From positions 1-64,000 of the forward strand of contig JACPGE010000122.1 of NCBI GenBank assembly GCA_016182605.1: a stretch of DNA of 64,000 nt, in the 5' to 3' direction. The DNA comes from Candidatus Hydrogenedentota bacterium (lineage in GTDB: Bacteria; Hydrogenedentota; Hydrogenedentia; Hydrogenedentales; JAEUWI01). Shown one piece after another: positions 43,779 through 52,009 of the stretch; the stretch's first letter is position 1; each line of letters opens with the position of its first letter. The position numbers and the translations under genes were made by a program. The notes beneath the pieces were generated by a model. That model was given only the letters and a program-made list of their open reading frames with translations, made no database searches and was not told where the DNA came from.

Positions 43779-44033
43779 ATGATCGATCAGTCGCTCCTCG
43801 AAATCCTCGTTTGCCCGGAAAACAAGACCCCGCTCACCGTGGCGGACGACGCGATCGTCTCGACGTTGAATCAGCGGATCGAAGCGGGAACTTTGGTTAA
43901 TCGGGGCGGGGACAAGGTAGAGAAGCAAATTGAGGGCGGGTTGATCCGCGAGGATCGTGCGTACCTGTACATCGTTCGAGACGACATACCGATCATGCTG
44001 ATCGACGAAGCGGTGCCGCTGTCGCAGGTTTAG
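43779..44033 (+). CDS. Trm112-family zinc-ribbon protein
   Basis: 84 residues. MIDQSLLEILVCPENKTPL is the Trm112/YcaR-type start, with the first Cys-Pro of the zinc knuckle. The end YIVRDDIPIMLIDEAVPL is the family's C-terminal block. In bacteria these small proteins bind methyltransferases or serve as partners in protein maturation. Only one obvious cysteine is left, so the zinc site may be incomplete, as in many YcaR proteins. It is monocistronic and convergent with the ferredoxin gene. Confidence 0.85.
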   Translation: MIDQSLLEILVCPENKTPLTVADDAIVSTLNQRIEAGTLVNRGGDKVEKQIEGGLIREDRAYLYIVRDDIPIMLIDEAVPLSQV

Positions 44034-44064
44034 TAGGGCAGGTGGTTTAAGTCGGTTATTGTCG

Positions 44065-44328
44065 CTATTTAACGCTTCTTGCGATCTTTTCGGCATCTTT
44101 CGTGGAGACGTCACTATACAAGACGCCCGTGGGGATGCTCAACACGTTAGGGGCTTTCCCGCAACACCCCAGGCAACGCACCTTCTGCACCCGCACGTCG
44201 CGTTGGAGCCCGGCTTCTTTCAGACAAGCCCGGAGTGCGCCGCAGAGTTCCTTGCTGCCGCACTTTTTGCAATCGCTGCCGGTACAGACGAGTAGGGCGC
44301 CGGTTTGTCCGAGGGATTTGGTGCGCAT
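44065..44328 (-). CDS. (2Fe-2S) ferredoxin domain protein
   Basis: 87 residues of the thioredoxin-like [2Fe-2S] ferredoxin fold. The cysteines are in LLVCTGSDCKKCGSKELC and later VRCLGCCGKAPNV. The fold is shared with NuoE and small ferredoxins. The ATG chosen starts RTKSLGQTG; an upstream in-frame ATG adds a poorly conserved leader. It transfers electrons, but the partner is not identifiable here. A perfect 16-base palindrome lies about 80 bases upstream. Confidence 0.8.
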   Translation of the reverse strand: MRTKSLGQTGALLVCTGSDCKKCGSKELCGALRACLKEAGLQRDVRVQKVRCLGCCGKAPNVLSIPTGVLYSDVSTKDAEKIARSVK

Positions 44329-44636
44329 GTGAGGGGAAACTCCAGATGGGTCGTTGGGGGGAACCCTGACCACGCCCTAAACGTGCGCCAGAGTGCCACG
44401 GCATAAGTTTAGCATGCTAAACGATGGTTTGCAAGCATGGATTGCTGGGAGAGGATCGGGCGCATGGCGCAAGTGTCAGGTGCACCGCCAGAGTAGGTCG
44501 TCGCTCAATGAGCGTAGGCATTCTGCGCCGAAGTACCCACCCGCCCGCGCTCCATCGAACTGGCAAAAAGCCTTTCAAACCGCATCCGAGCGCCATCCCG
44601 CACGGAAAATTAGCGCCATTCGTGACTGTTCGTAGG
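44329..44636. other. gap between ferredoxin and low-GC genes
   Basis: 308 bases. Apart from the palindrome at 44407-44422 I see no gene or terminator. The composition becomes less GC-rich from about 44640. Confidence 0.5.
44407..44422. promoter_or_regulatory. perfect palindrome GTTTAGCATGCTAAAC, candidate operator
   Basis: 16-base perfect inverted repeat, centre between 44414 and 44415. It lies 79 bases before the ferredoxin start and 214 bases after the 44637-45599 gene's stop. Such symmetry is typical of a dimeric repressor site; the regulator is not known. Confidence 0.5.
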
Positions 44637-45599
44637 TCACTCAAACTTCCGCCCTGAGTGCACGCGCAAAGCTAAAAATCGCACTGTGTGTATTCTGTCT
44701 GGAAGCTTACCACTGTTCAGAGTCGCCGCTATAATGTTGCGAAGGGTGTTGCCAGAAGCAACCAAGCAATCTGAAGCGCTTGCGGCAGGTTCTGGCTCTC
44801 TCCGGAGGAGGCAGGCGTCGCCATGTGTTAAAAAGACAGTCTTGTACGTGATATCTTCCGAGATAAGGTGCAAGGCCTCTTTCACTACACCGGGACTTTC
44901 GGTGTCGGCATTGATCACAACTAACGGTGCCAGCTCGATTAGAATCGTGATTACCTTCCACCAATCATCGTCATTGCCCGTTCTTAAGCAGTCTAACAAA
45001 AGTTCATCGGAAACGCCCGAAGTTGGGCTGTTGACCAAGTCCAGCAGCGTCACAACCCGAAGCGGACTCACAAGGCGCTTGGTATGCCAATGCATTTCTA
45101 CGCTTTGAGTGTCCGAACTAGAGAGGAAAAGTATAAAAGGAGGTGTGCTAATTCGTACCCAAAGCCACCAACGTATTCCCACTACCATAATAACAAAACC
45201 TATCCAGCGAGGTTCATTCAGAAGCAGACTTGCCATCAATCCGATTGTGGCCACAAAAAGCATAATTGCCTTGGAACTATAGACGATTCGATTTGCCTCT
45301 GATACTCTACACAATGCCGTCATCACATGCCTGTCTGATGCAGAAATACTTTCAAATACTCGCCGAGACTCACTCCATTGAAGTAGCCCGAGACATCCGA
45401 AGAAGCACCCGACAGTACAACATGACCAGAAAACCGCAGTTGGAAGAACCGTTAGTCTCATTTGCAGCAAGACCGTCTCATTTGCACCCAAGGCAGTTAC
45501 TAATTCTTGAGACGTGCGCATTACGCCAACCAGAGAGGGGGCTGCGGCTACGGCGACAAATCCACGAGACGACCATTTCCGACGCTTGAACCAGTTCAT
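44637..45599 (-). CDS. membrane protein of unknown function
   Basis: 320 residues from the ATG of MNWFKRRKW, four bases after the upstream gene's stop; a start 13 codons earlier would overlap it. Hydrophobic helices at about 15-35, 55-75 and 115-145 precede a soluble C-terminal half that contains LLDCLRTGNDDDWWKVITILIELAPLV and is helical. No domain is recognised. Less GC-rich than its neighbours, with more AT-ending codons. The first gene of the pair (45604-46092) is also a membrane protein, so they may act together. Confidence 0.6.
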   Translation of the reverse strand: MNWFKRRKWSSRGFVAVAAAPSLVGVMRTSQELVTALGANETVLLQMRLTVLPTAVFWSCCTVGCFFGCLGLLQWSESRRVFESISASDRHVMTALCRVSEANRIVYSSKAIMLFVATIGLMASLLLNEPRWIGFVIMVVGIRWWLWVRISTPPFILFLSSSDTQSVEMHWHTKRLVSPLRVVTLLDLVNSPTSGVSDELLLDCLRTGNDDDWWKVITILIELAPLVVINADTESPGVVKEALHLISEDITYKTVFLTHGDACLLRREPEPAASASDCLVASGNTLRNIIAATLNSGKLPDRIHTVRFLALRVHSGRKFE

Positions 45600-45603
45600 A
45601 GAT

Positions 45604-46092
45604 TCATTCCGAATATGATATGCGTTTGACCGTTTCATCGAGGCGCCGTAGGATTGCGTCTCTCTGCGCAGGAGAACTTGTGGATCGACATTGCTCCATT
45701 GCTTCTTCGGCTGCCGCTGTTATCGCTTGACACTTGGCTACCGTGAATCCGCTGCCCCGCACAGTCTCGATAGCCCACTCCAGTAATCCTCGACGTGATC
45801 CGTTCGCCCGTTCGCGAATACGTTTGAAAAATCCGCGAGGACCCCTGCCCCTCCTGCCCATGCTTCTGCGCATCCAAAATCCGATTAAGAGACCGACCAG
45901 GATCCACAAGATAGATCCCGTCACTCCTTTGAGTGCATACCCTCCAATAGCGCCAATGATGACAACGAACGAAGATGCGAGTTGTAGGTAGAAAAACAAA
46001 TGGTCGGCGAGACGTTCGCGCGAAGTCAATTTGCGAGGCATATGCGGAATGCCATCAGAGAGGGATCTCAAATCGTAGTCTTTGTTCGGCAT
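45604..46092 (-). CDS. membrane protein of unknown function
   Basis: 162 residues; GGAGAA lies seven bases before the ATG. Two hydrophobic helices at about 35-53 and 58-75 with a basic loop (RRSMGRRGRGPRG) are followed by a helical, charged C-terminus. It is the upstream partner of the 44637-45599 gene. Composition is lower in GC than the flanking genes. I do not recognise a family. Confidence 0.6.
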   Translation of the reverse strand: MPNKDYDLRSLSDGIPHMPRKLTSRERLADHLFFYLQLASSFVVIIGAIGGYALKGVTGSILWILVGLLIGFWMRRSMGRRGRGPRGFFKRIRERANGSRRGLLEWAIETVRGSGFTVAKCQAITAAAEEAMEQCRSTSSPAQRDAILRRLDETVKRISYSE

Positions 46093-46469
46093 ATGAATTC
46101 TCCATTCTTCGGAACATAAGACGTTGACTTTATAGACCTTCGATTTATGGAACGATCAGTCGCCCGGTGGACACTTGATTGGCAAAGACAGTGCATTTAA
46201 AGGACAGTATAATAATCATTCTGGCACTTGCTGGGTGCCTGAATAAAATTTCTGGATTGGTCGAATTTACGTAGCGGTTGTTCCAGAGCACATCCACCAT
46301 GCGAACTAAAGTTGGAACTAAATTGTGGCATGTTGCCATGTGGGAGGCGGCAACAAGCTAACTGCGCCCCCCAATCCGAGAATTTACCGTCTCTATATAA
46401 GCCGCTTCATTAATTTGAAATACAGTCTTTGCTTGAATTCGCAAGACCGTTGCCGCCCGGTGCCTCAGT
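46093..46469. other. low-GC intergenic region
   Basis: 377 bases, AT-richer than the genome average. I see only short unsupported frames and no hairpin or repeat. It marks the edge between the lower-GC islet and the polysaccharide operon. Confidence 0.5.
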
Positions 46470-46913
46470 TCAATCAAGCGATTGGCTGCGGACGATGCGG
46501 CGGATGCGCCAGTAGGTGAATTGTCCGCGGATGCGGCGTGTGGCCCAGCGCAGGAGCGGGCGGATCACCTGGAAGTTGATGGGCCGCTGGCGGCCGTCTA
46601 CGGTGTGGCAGGCTCGCGTGGGTGCGCCGGAGAGTGCCGCGAGGAGTTGCAGGCGGGGGCTGTCGAACATGACGATGAACTCGTCGAGGCGGGCGGCGCG
46701 GAGCTGGCGAAGGGTTTTCAGTGCGGCGGCGGGGCGGGTGCCGGCGGTTCGATGGACTTCGGACACGATTCCTTCGAGGTATTGCGCGGGGAAGGTGTGG
46801 GGCACGAAGGCGATGAGGGTGGCGCCGGGCTGCTTTTGGCGCACCTGTTTCAGGACGCGGAGGAAGTGGGGACCGTGGCTGTAGAAGACGCCGATGCGTG
46901 GGGATGGGTTCAT
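46470..46913 (-). CDS. hypothetical protein at the end of the polysaccharide operon
   Basis: 147 residues. It starts NPSPRIGVFYSHGPHFLRVLKQV, contains LIAFVPHTFPAQYLEGI and VMFDSPRLQLLAAL, and ends in a basic tail. This pattern resembles the N-terminal half of a GT-B-type protein, but is too short and lacks any sugar-nucleotide motif. It could be a truncated glycosyltransferase or a small regulator. It is the last gene of the minus-strand operon, after a 35-base duplicated spacer. Confidence 0.5.
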   Translation of the reverse strand: MNPSPRIGVFYSHGPHFLRVLKQVRQKQPGATLIAFVPHTFPAQYLEGIVSEVHRTAGTRPAAALKTLRQLRAARLDEFIVMFDSPRLQLLAALSGAPTRACHTVDGRQRPINFQVIRPLLRWATRRIRGQFTYWRIRRIVRSQSLD

Positions 46914-46996
46914 CGTGTGGGTTGCTCCAGCTCGATTACTATCGACGCCGTTATCGCGGCACGTGGGGATAGGTTCATCGTGTGGGTTGCTCCAGC
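46897..46996. repeat. tandem 35-base duplication between two operon genes
   Basis: CGTGGGGAT(G/A)GGTTCATCG plus TGTGGGTTGCTCCAGC occurs at 46897-46931 and 46962-46996, one mismatch, offset 65. Each copy holds the last codons of a glycosyltransferase (LEQPTR-stop) overlapping an ATGAACC start. It looks like the scar of a duplicated and lost gene junction. Confidence 0.7.
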
Positions 46997-48207
46997 AGGG
47001 TCAGGTAGTGTTTTTCGATGAGTCTTGGCCAGGTGTATTCCGCGAGCACGCGCTGCCGCCCGGCATTGCCCAAGGCGGCGCAGCGATCCGGCGCGTCGAG
47101 CAAGGCCTCCAGCACTTGCGCAAGGGCGTGAGCGTCACCCGGATCGAAGAGGTGGCCGCATTCGCCTTCGACGACGATGTCTTGCAGGCCGCCCACGCGG
47201 CTGGCGACGACGGGCAGGCGCGCGGCCATGGCCTCCAGGGCGACAATGCCGAAGGGCTCTTCCCAGACGGAGGGCACCACGCAGATGCGGGCCTGGCTGT
47301 AGCGTGCGAGGGTTTCTTCGTGGGTGAGCCAGCCGGTTGCTTCAAACCAGCCGTTGGAGAGGGTTTGGTCGAAGTGGGTGGCCTGAATGAGAAAGTCGTT
47401 GCGGTGCGCGGCGAGTTGTGCCCCGGCCTGCAATAGGACGGAGAGTCCCTTCAGCGGATCTTCCGCACGGCCGGTCATGAGGATACGTTGTGGCGCGGTG
47501 TTGCTTGCGGTCTTCTCTACCTCGGCCACGCGATCCGGATCGACGCCGCTGGGCACAATGCGCACATCGGGATGCCACTGCGCCAGTTCGCGCTGGATGC
47601 GGCTGTTGTAGACGAGGACGGAGGAGACACACGGCAGCGATGCCTTGAAATCGGCGTGGTATGCGGGGCGGTAGGCCTCTGCGGCGAGGTAGTCCTGGGT
47701 CCAGCTTCGAAAGTTCCAGGCGGAGATCGCATGCTGGTGCGCGTCGAAGGCGCAGCGGCGGCACGTGCCGGGGGTCTCCCAGAAGTTGCGTGGACAGGGG
47801 GCGCCGTCGCGGTAGCGGAAGCTGTCGCGGGCGCAGAAGAACTCGTGCGCGTAGTAGCGCGATATGGGACGAAACTCTTTCAGCGCGAGGAGGACGTAGG
47901 GCTTGACCGCGTAGCCATGCTGCACGAAGACTATGCCGGGCCGGGACTTCGCGACGGCATTGTGGATGAGTGCGGTGATGCGTGGGAGCCGGTACTGTGC
48001 CGGGGTGAAGACGAGGGTTTCCACCTCGAAGGGGAGGCTTTGGGGATCGCCGATCAGGCCGCGCTCGGTGGAGCCTTCCACGTGCACGGCGATGAGCTTC
48101 ACTTCGTGCCCTGCCTGCACGAGGCCTTCGGCGACGTGATAGAGATCGACGTCCGCGCCCCCGTTGGGCGGCCAGGAGAAGAGCATGTCGACGAAGACTA
48201 CGCGCAT
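46975..48207 (-). CDS. GT4-type glycosyltransferase
   Basis: 410 residues from MRVVFVDMLFSWPPNGGADVD, a typical GT-B start. The nucleotide-sugar domain has ILMTGRAEDPLKGLSVLL, then CVVPSVWEEPFGIVALEAMA (E-x7-E region) and the end DPGDAHALAQVLEALL. It retains a large insert of cysteines (CRRCAFDAH) near the middle. Likely transfers a sugar to the growing surface polysaccharide. The next upstream gene is a paralogue with the same N-terminus; starts overlap by ten bases. Confidence 0.9.
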   Translation of the reverse strand: MRVVFVDMLFSWPPNGGADVDLYHVAEGLVQAGHEVKLIAVHVEGSTERGLIGDPQSLPFEVETLVFTPAQYRLPRITALIHNAVAKSRPGIVFVQHGYAVKPYVLLALKEFRPISRYYAHEFFCARDSFRYRDGAPCPRNFWETPGTCRRCAFDAHQHAISAWNFRSWTQDYLAAEAYRPAYHADFKASLPCVSSVLVYNSRIQRELAQWHPDVRIVPSGVDPDRVAEVEKTASNTAPQRILMTGRAEDPLKGLSVLLQAGAQLAAHRNDFLIQATHFDQTLSNGWFEATGWLTHEETLARYSQARICVVPSVWEEPFGIVALEAMAARLPVVASRVGGLQDIVVEGECGHLFDPGDAHALAQVLEALLDAPDRCAALGNAGRQRVLAEYTWPRLIEKHYLTLLEQPTR

Positions 48208-49454
48208 GGGGCGCTCCGGTGGGTCAGGACCTGTTCGAAGAAGGGCAGGTAGCCGCTTGTAACGGCCTGTTCCCAGGTGTAGCGGGAGGCGACGCGCGCG
48301 CGGGCCGCATCGCCCATGCGTTGCCGCAAGGGGGCATCGTCCAACAGACGCGACAGCGCCGCTGCGAGGGCGGGTGCATCGCCCGGTGGAAACAGGAATC
48401 CGGTCTCTCCATCGGCCACGATATGTTGCAGCCCGCCCACGGCACTCGCGCAGATGGGGCGTCCCGTGGCCATGGCTTCGAGGGCGACCATGCCGAAGGG
48501 TTCTTGCCATACACTGGGGACTACGCACACATCGGCACGGCGGTAGAGTTCCGCGGTTTCGTTGAAGGAGCACCAGCCCAGGGGGCGGAACCAGCGCGGC
48601 CCCTCCTGTTCCGGGGCGACGGTGGCCCAGATTTCAAAGTCCTGACGCTGCGTGTGCAGAATTGCGCCGGCGGCCATGAGCACGTCGAGCCCTTTCACGG
48701 GGTCCTCTCCCCTGCCGGTCATGAGAACAATGTGCGGCTGCCCCTGCCCCACCGGGGTTTTGGGAGTGTGGGTGAACTGCGTGCAATCGACGCCGCCCGG
48801 GAGCACGGCGACGGGCACGCCCAACGCCTCGAATCCCTCCGCCATGTGATCATTGTACACAATGACACCGCTGAGTTTGGCGTAGGCCGTGCGCAACGCG
48901 TCCAGGTATTCCGCCGAGTAGGCGCGCGTGGCAAGGTACTCATCGATCCAAGCGAGCCGGATGCCCTGGGTGATGTGCGGTTTCAGGCCCTCCACGGCGC
49001 ATTTGCGGCATTCCTGTGGCGTGGTCAAGATGGACTGCGGACAGGGCGCGCCGTCTTTGTAGCGCATGAGCGAGCGGTGACAGAGCCCTTCGTAGGCATA
49101 GAAGCGGCAGATCACGGGGAATGCGGCGAGCGCGTGGATCAAGAGGGGTTTGAGAAAGAAGCTGTCGCCCAACAGCACGATATCGGGACGCGTGGCGGCG
49201 GCCCGCTGTGCGATTTTTTTTACGAGCGCTTCAATGGGTTCCGAGGGAATGCGCTGCGTCAGGATCTCCACGGGGAAGGGCAGGGACTCGGGAGCGCTGA
49301 TCTTGCCGCGCTCCCAGCAGTCGGGGTCGTTCCAGGCGATGAGGTGCACGTCCTGGCCGGCGCGCACGAGTTCCGACGCGACATGGTACACGTCCACGTC
49401 TGCGCCGCCGTGCGGGGGCCAGGAAAAGAGCAGGTCTATGATGGCAATACGCAT
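48198..49454 (-). CDS. GT4-type glycosyltransferase, paralogue
   Basis: 418 residues from MRIAIIDLLFSWPPHGGADVD. The same blocks as the downstream paralogue are visible: HIVLMTGRGEDPVKGLDVL, CVVPSVWQEPFGMVALEAMATG and FPPGDAPALAAALSRLL. It also has CRKCAVEG in the middle. The two genes are a tandem duplication that has diverged, so they may add different sugars or linkages. Overlap of ten bases with the next gene implies translational coupling. Confidence 0.9.
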   Translation of the reverse strand: MRIAIIDLLFSWPPHGGADVDVYHVASELVRAGQDVHLIAWNDPDCWERGKISAPESLPFPVEILTQRIPSEPIEALVKKIAQRAAATRPDIVLLGDSFFLKPLLIHALAAFPVICRFYAYEGLCHRSLMRYKDGAPCPQSILTTPQECRKCAVEGLKPHITQGIRLAWIDEYLATRAYSAEYLDALRTAYAKLSGVIVYNDHMAEGFEALGVPVAVLPGGVDCTQFTHTPKTPVGQGQPHIVLMTGRGEDPVKGLDVLMAAGAILHTQRQDFEIWATVAPEQEGPRWFRPLGWCSFNETAELYRRADVCVVPSVWQEPFGMVALEAMATGRPICASAVGGLQHIVADGETGFLFPPGDAPALAAALSRLLDDAPLRQRMGDAARARVASRYTWEQAVTSGYLPFFEQVLTHRSAPCA

Positions 49455-49507
49455 TCTCGGGCCTGCGCGGTTGGAGCGACGCGGTTCAAGCGGCTGTACC
49501 TGTAATT

Positions 49508-51922
49508 CTACATGTGCTTGGAAGTGCCATACCACTGGCTGCCGCCATGATCGAGATGCAGGAGTTTCATGCCGGGGAGTCGGGACTCGGGCCCGAAGGC
49601 ACGAATGACCTGCTTGCTGAACTCGGTATCCGAGCCTTCGAAGTGGTCCAGCTCCGGGTAGCGGATCTGTTGAATCACGTCCCTGCTCACGGTCTGGCAG
49701 AAGCCTGGCGGAATGCCGCCGGACTCGCGGTGGCGGTAGTCCCCCACTCCGTTCAGGAGTTCATCGAAGGATTCCCAGGGCCGGATCTCGCCCAAGAGTA
49801 TGGCGGCGGTATCCCGGGGAGTCAGGAGGTGCCGGCCCTCCGGTGCGATGAAAGCCGCGTTGGGAACGGCGTCGAGCGCGGCGAAAAACCTCGGGGGCAA
49901 GAGGATGTCGGAATCGAGGAGGGTGATCCGTTCACCCCGGGCGAGGTTCATGGCTTCGTTCAGCATGAATCCCTTGGCGCGCGCGCGGGATGGCGGCATG
50001 GGCACGCGCAGGATCCGGAATTCCGGATGGAGGAGCGCCAGACCGTCGAGGATATCGTCTGTGGCATCGAGACCCGGAACATAGGCCACGAGGATTTCCA
50101 GGTCCTGTTTCGCGATCCCTTGCTGGTGCACGAGGCACTGCAAGACGGCCTGAAGGCGGCGTGCGTAGCGGGTCGAGACGATGATCACGCTGTGGCGCGG
50201 CGTCTGCGCGGGGGCGGTGGGCAGGGCGCCCTCTTCCCAGAGGAGGAGCGCCTGGGTGACGATTTCGCCGTCGATATTCCGGATGCAGATGCGCGGCTGG
50301 CAGCGGCTGGCGAGGCGCGCGGGCGTCATTTCCGCGTTGGCGAATTCCAGGGGATGCACGGGCTCGCCATCGCGCAGCAGCACGAAGCGGCCCTGCGCGT
50401 TGACGTGGAGCGTGAGCTGGTGCTGGGCGGCGGTCATGGGGCAGAGTATGCGCGCGTAGCGGCCGAAGCTGAAACCGATATGGCTGGCGATGCCACCACC
50501 GAAACGAATCGCCATGGTAAAGGGCGGGGTGAGATCCGCGAGCACAGTGCTCTGCAATTCCGCATGGGTGAACGAGTACCAGCGCAGGGCGCCGGGCATG
50601 CGGTGTGTGGGGTGATCCTGAATGCTGTAGGCATCGGCGCCGATTTCGCGGGTGGGCTGTGCCTCCACGGTGATGCGTTTGGCGGCCTGCACCAGCGCGG
50701 GCCCATCGGCAGCGGCGGCGAGGCAGGCGTGATCGGTTCGATCGAGGTAGGGGGGCTGCTGGAGAAGCGCAAACAGCGGATCGTATTCGCGATCGCCGGG
50801 CACGGCATGGCGCGCGAGATCCGGGTAGGACGCGCGCAGGGGGTCGGCGCCGTGATCGCAAACGGATTGCAGGCGGCAGGCAGCGCAATCCGGGCCGAGG
50901 TTCTTTCGCGCCTGATCCTGATGCAGCGCGATCTGCGCGTCCAGTGTGGTGGCCGCTTCCGGCAGGGGGCGCGGCTGGGACCATTGGGAGAAGCGGCGGT
51001 GGCGCGTAAGTTTGTGGAGGAGCCATGCGCCGATCAGGGTGCGTTTTCCGGAAAGGATGTAGCGCAGGAGGAGCTTGTCGATCGGACTGTGGGGGGAATT
51101 CTCCTCGCGCAGTACGGCGTCGAGCACTTTGCCGAACATGACCGGCTTGAGGGCGTAGCGGAGCACGGCATCGCGATAGACGATGGGGTCGTATGCCAGG
51201 GTGTCTGTGCAGGACTGCACGGCGTTCTGGATCGTTTTCCAGAACGGAGGCTCGGCGCAACAGAACGGCAGCTCTGTGAGGCGCACGGGCACGCCCTGCC
51301 GCAGGAGTGCGTCCAGCACCGGCCAGAGGGGGAGCAGATCGGCGTTGAGTCCGGCGCGCGGCGCGCTGGACGGATAGTTTTCGAAGGGATCGTTGAAGCG
51401 GAACGTAACGGCGTTGAAGGTGGCGAGGCATGCGGTGAGCGCGCCGGGGTCAAGTCCGGACGGCAGAGGCAGGGGGAGTTGGAGGCGAATGGGCAGGCCC
51501 AGGTTGCTGGCACGCGCGGCCCACGCTTCCAGATAACGAATATCGATGGTGGACGGGCACAAAACGAGGTCGAGCAGATCGCTTGTGAGATCGGACTCCA
51601 GGTCCGCCACGGGAAGGTCATCCGCTATGCGCAGGCTGAGGGCGATGCCGCGCTGTCCGGATTCATCGAGTAGGGCGGCGACGTGGCAGGGTGCGCCGGA
51701 ACCGATGCGCAGATCCGCTTTGCGCACCTTGTAGCGATCGGCCAGGAGGCGCAGCCATTTTTTGAGATCCGTAAGATCCAGCGCCTGTCCGTGCGCGTTG
51801 TGCGTAAACAGGATTCCCCGGCCCGGGGTCAGGCGCGGCGCGCGGACGGGATCCTGTGGCCCCGTGCTGCCGGCGGCACTCGCGGTGATGGGCGCCGGTA
51901 TGTTTTCGGGCGAGTCTTTCAT
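49508..51922 (-). CDS. GT2 glycosyltransferase fused to a large N-terminal domain
   Basis: 804 residues from the chosen ATG. The last ~240 residues are a GT-A/GT2 domain: HSVIIVSTRYARRLQAVL, FMLNEAMNLARGERITLLDSDILLPP (DSD metal motif) and DHFEGSDTEFSKQV. The first ~550 contain an alpha/beta barrel-like part (LRIADDLPVADLE, IDIRYLEAWA) and a cysteine patch CAACRLQSVCDHG. This resembles a degenerate radical-SAM fold with a SPASM-like end, but no CxxxCxxC cluster is visible, so I do not call it one. The start codon is uncertain. Confidence 0.75.
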   Translation of the reverse strand: MKDSPENIPAPITASAAGSTGPQDPVRAPRLTPGRGILFTHNAHGQALDLTDLKKWLRLLADRYKVRKADLRIGSGAPCHVAALLDESGQRGIALSLRIADDLPVADLESDLTSDLLDLVLCPSTIDIRYLEAWAARASNLGLPIRLQLPLPLPSGLDPGALTACLATFNAVTFRFNDPFENYPSSAPRAGLNADLLPLWPVLDALLRQGVPVRLTELPFCCAEPPFWKTIQNAVQSCTDTLAYDPIVYRDAVLRYALKPVMFGKVLDAVLREENSPHSPIDKLLLRYILSGKRTLIGAWLLHKLTRHRRFSQWSQPRPLPEAATTLDAQIALHQDQARKNLGPDCAACRLQSVCDHGADPLRASYPDLARHAVPGDREYDPLFALLQQPPYLDRTDHACLAAAADGPALVQAAKRITVEAQPTREIGADAYSIQDHPTHRMPGALRWYSFTHAELQSTVLADLTPPFTMAIRFGGGIASHIGFSFGRYARILCPMTAAQHQLTLHVNAQGRFVLLRDGEPVHPLEFANAEMTPARLASRCQPRICIRNIDGEIVTQALLLWEEGALPTAPAQTPRHSVIIVSTRYARRLQAVLQCLVHQQGIAKQDLEILVAYVPGLDATDDILDGLALLHPEFRILRVPMPPSRARAKGFMLNEAMNLARGERITLLDSDILLPPRFFAALDAVPNAAFIAPEGRHLLTPRDTAAILLGEIRPWESFDELLNGVGDYRHRESGGIPPGFCQTVSRDVIQQIRYPELDHFEGSDTEFSKQVIRAFGPESRLPGMKLLHLDHGGSQWYGTSKHM

Positions 51923-52009
51923 GGGCGAGGGGATTGTAACAGTGCCGTTTGCGGGATAGCCAGACCCAAGCAGCCCAAGACCCAAACAGCCCGGGCGCGG
52001 GGGGCTCGA

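Noticed and set aside
46470-46913. Complete glycosyltransferase at the end of the operon.
   Set aside because: 147 residues is too short and no nucleotide-sugar motif is visible; kept as hypothetical.
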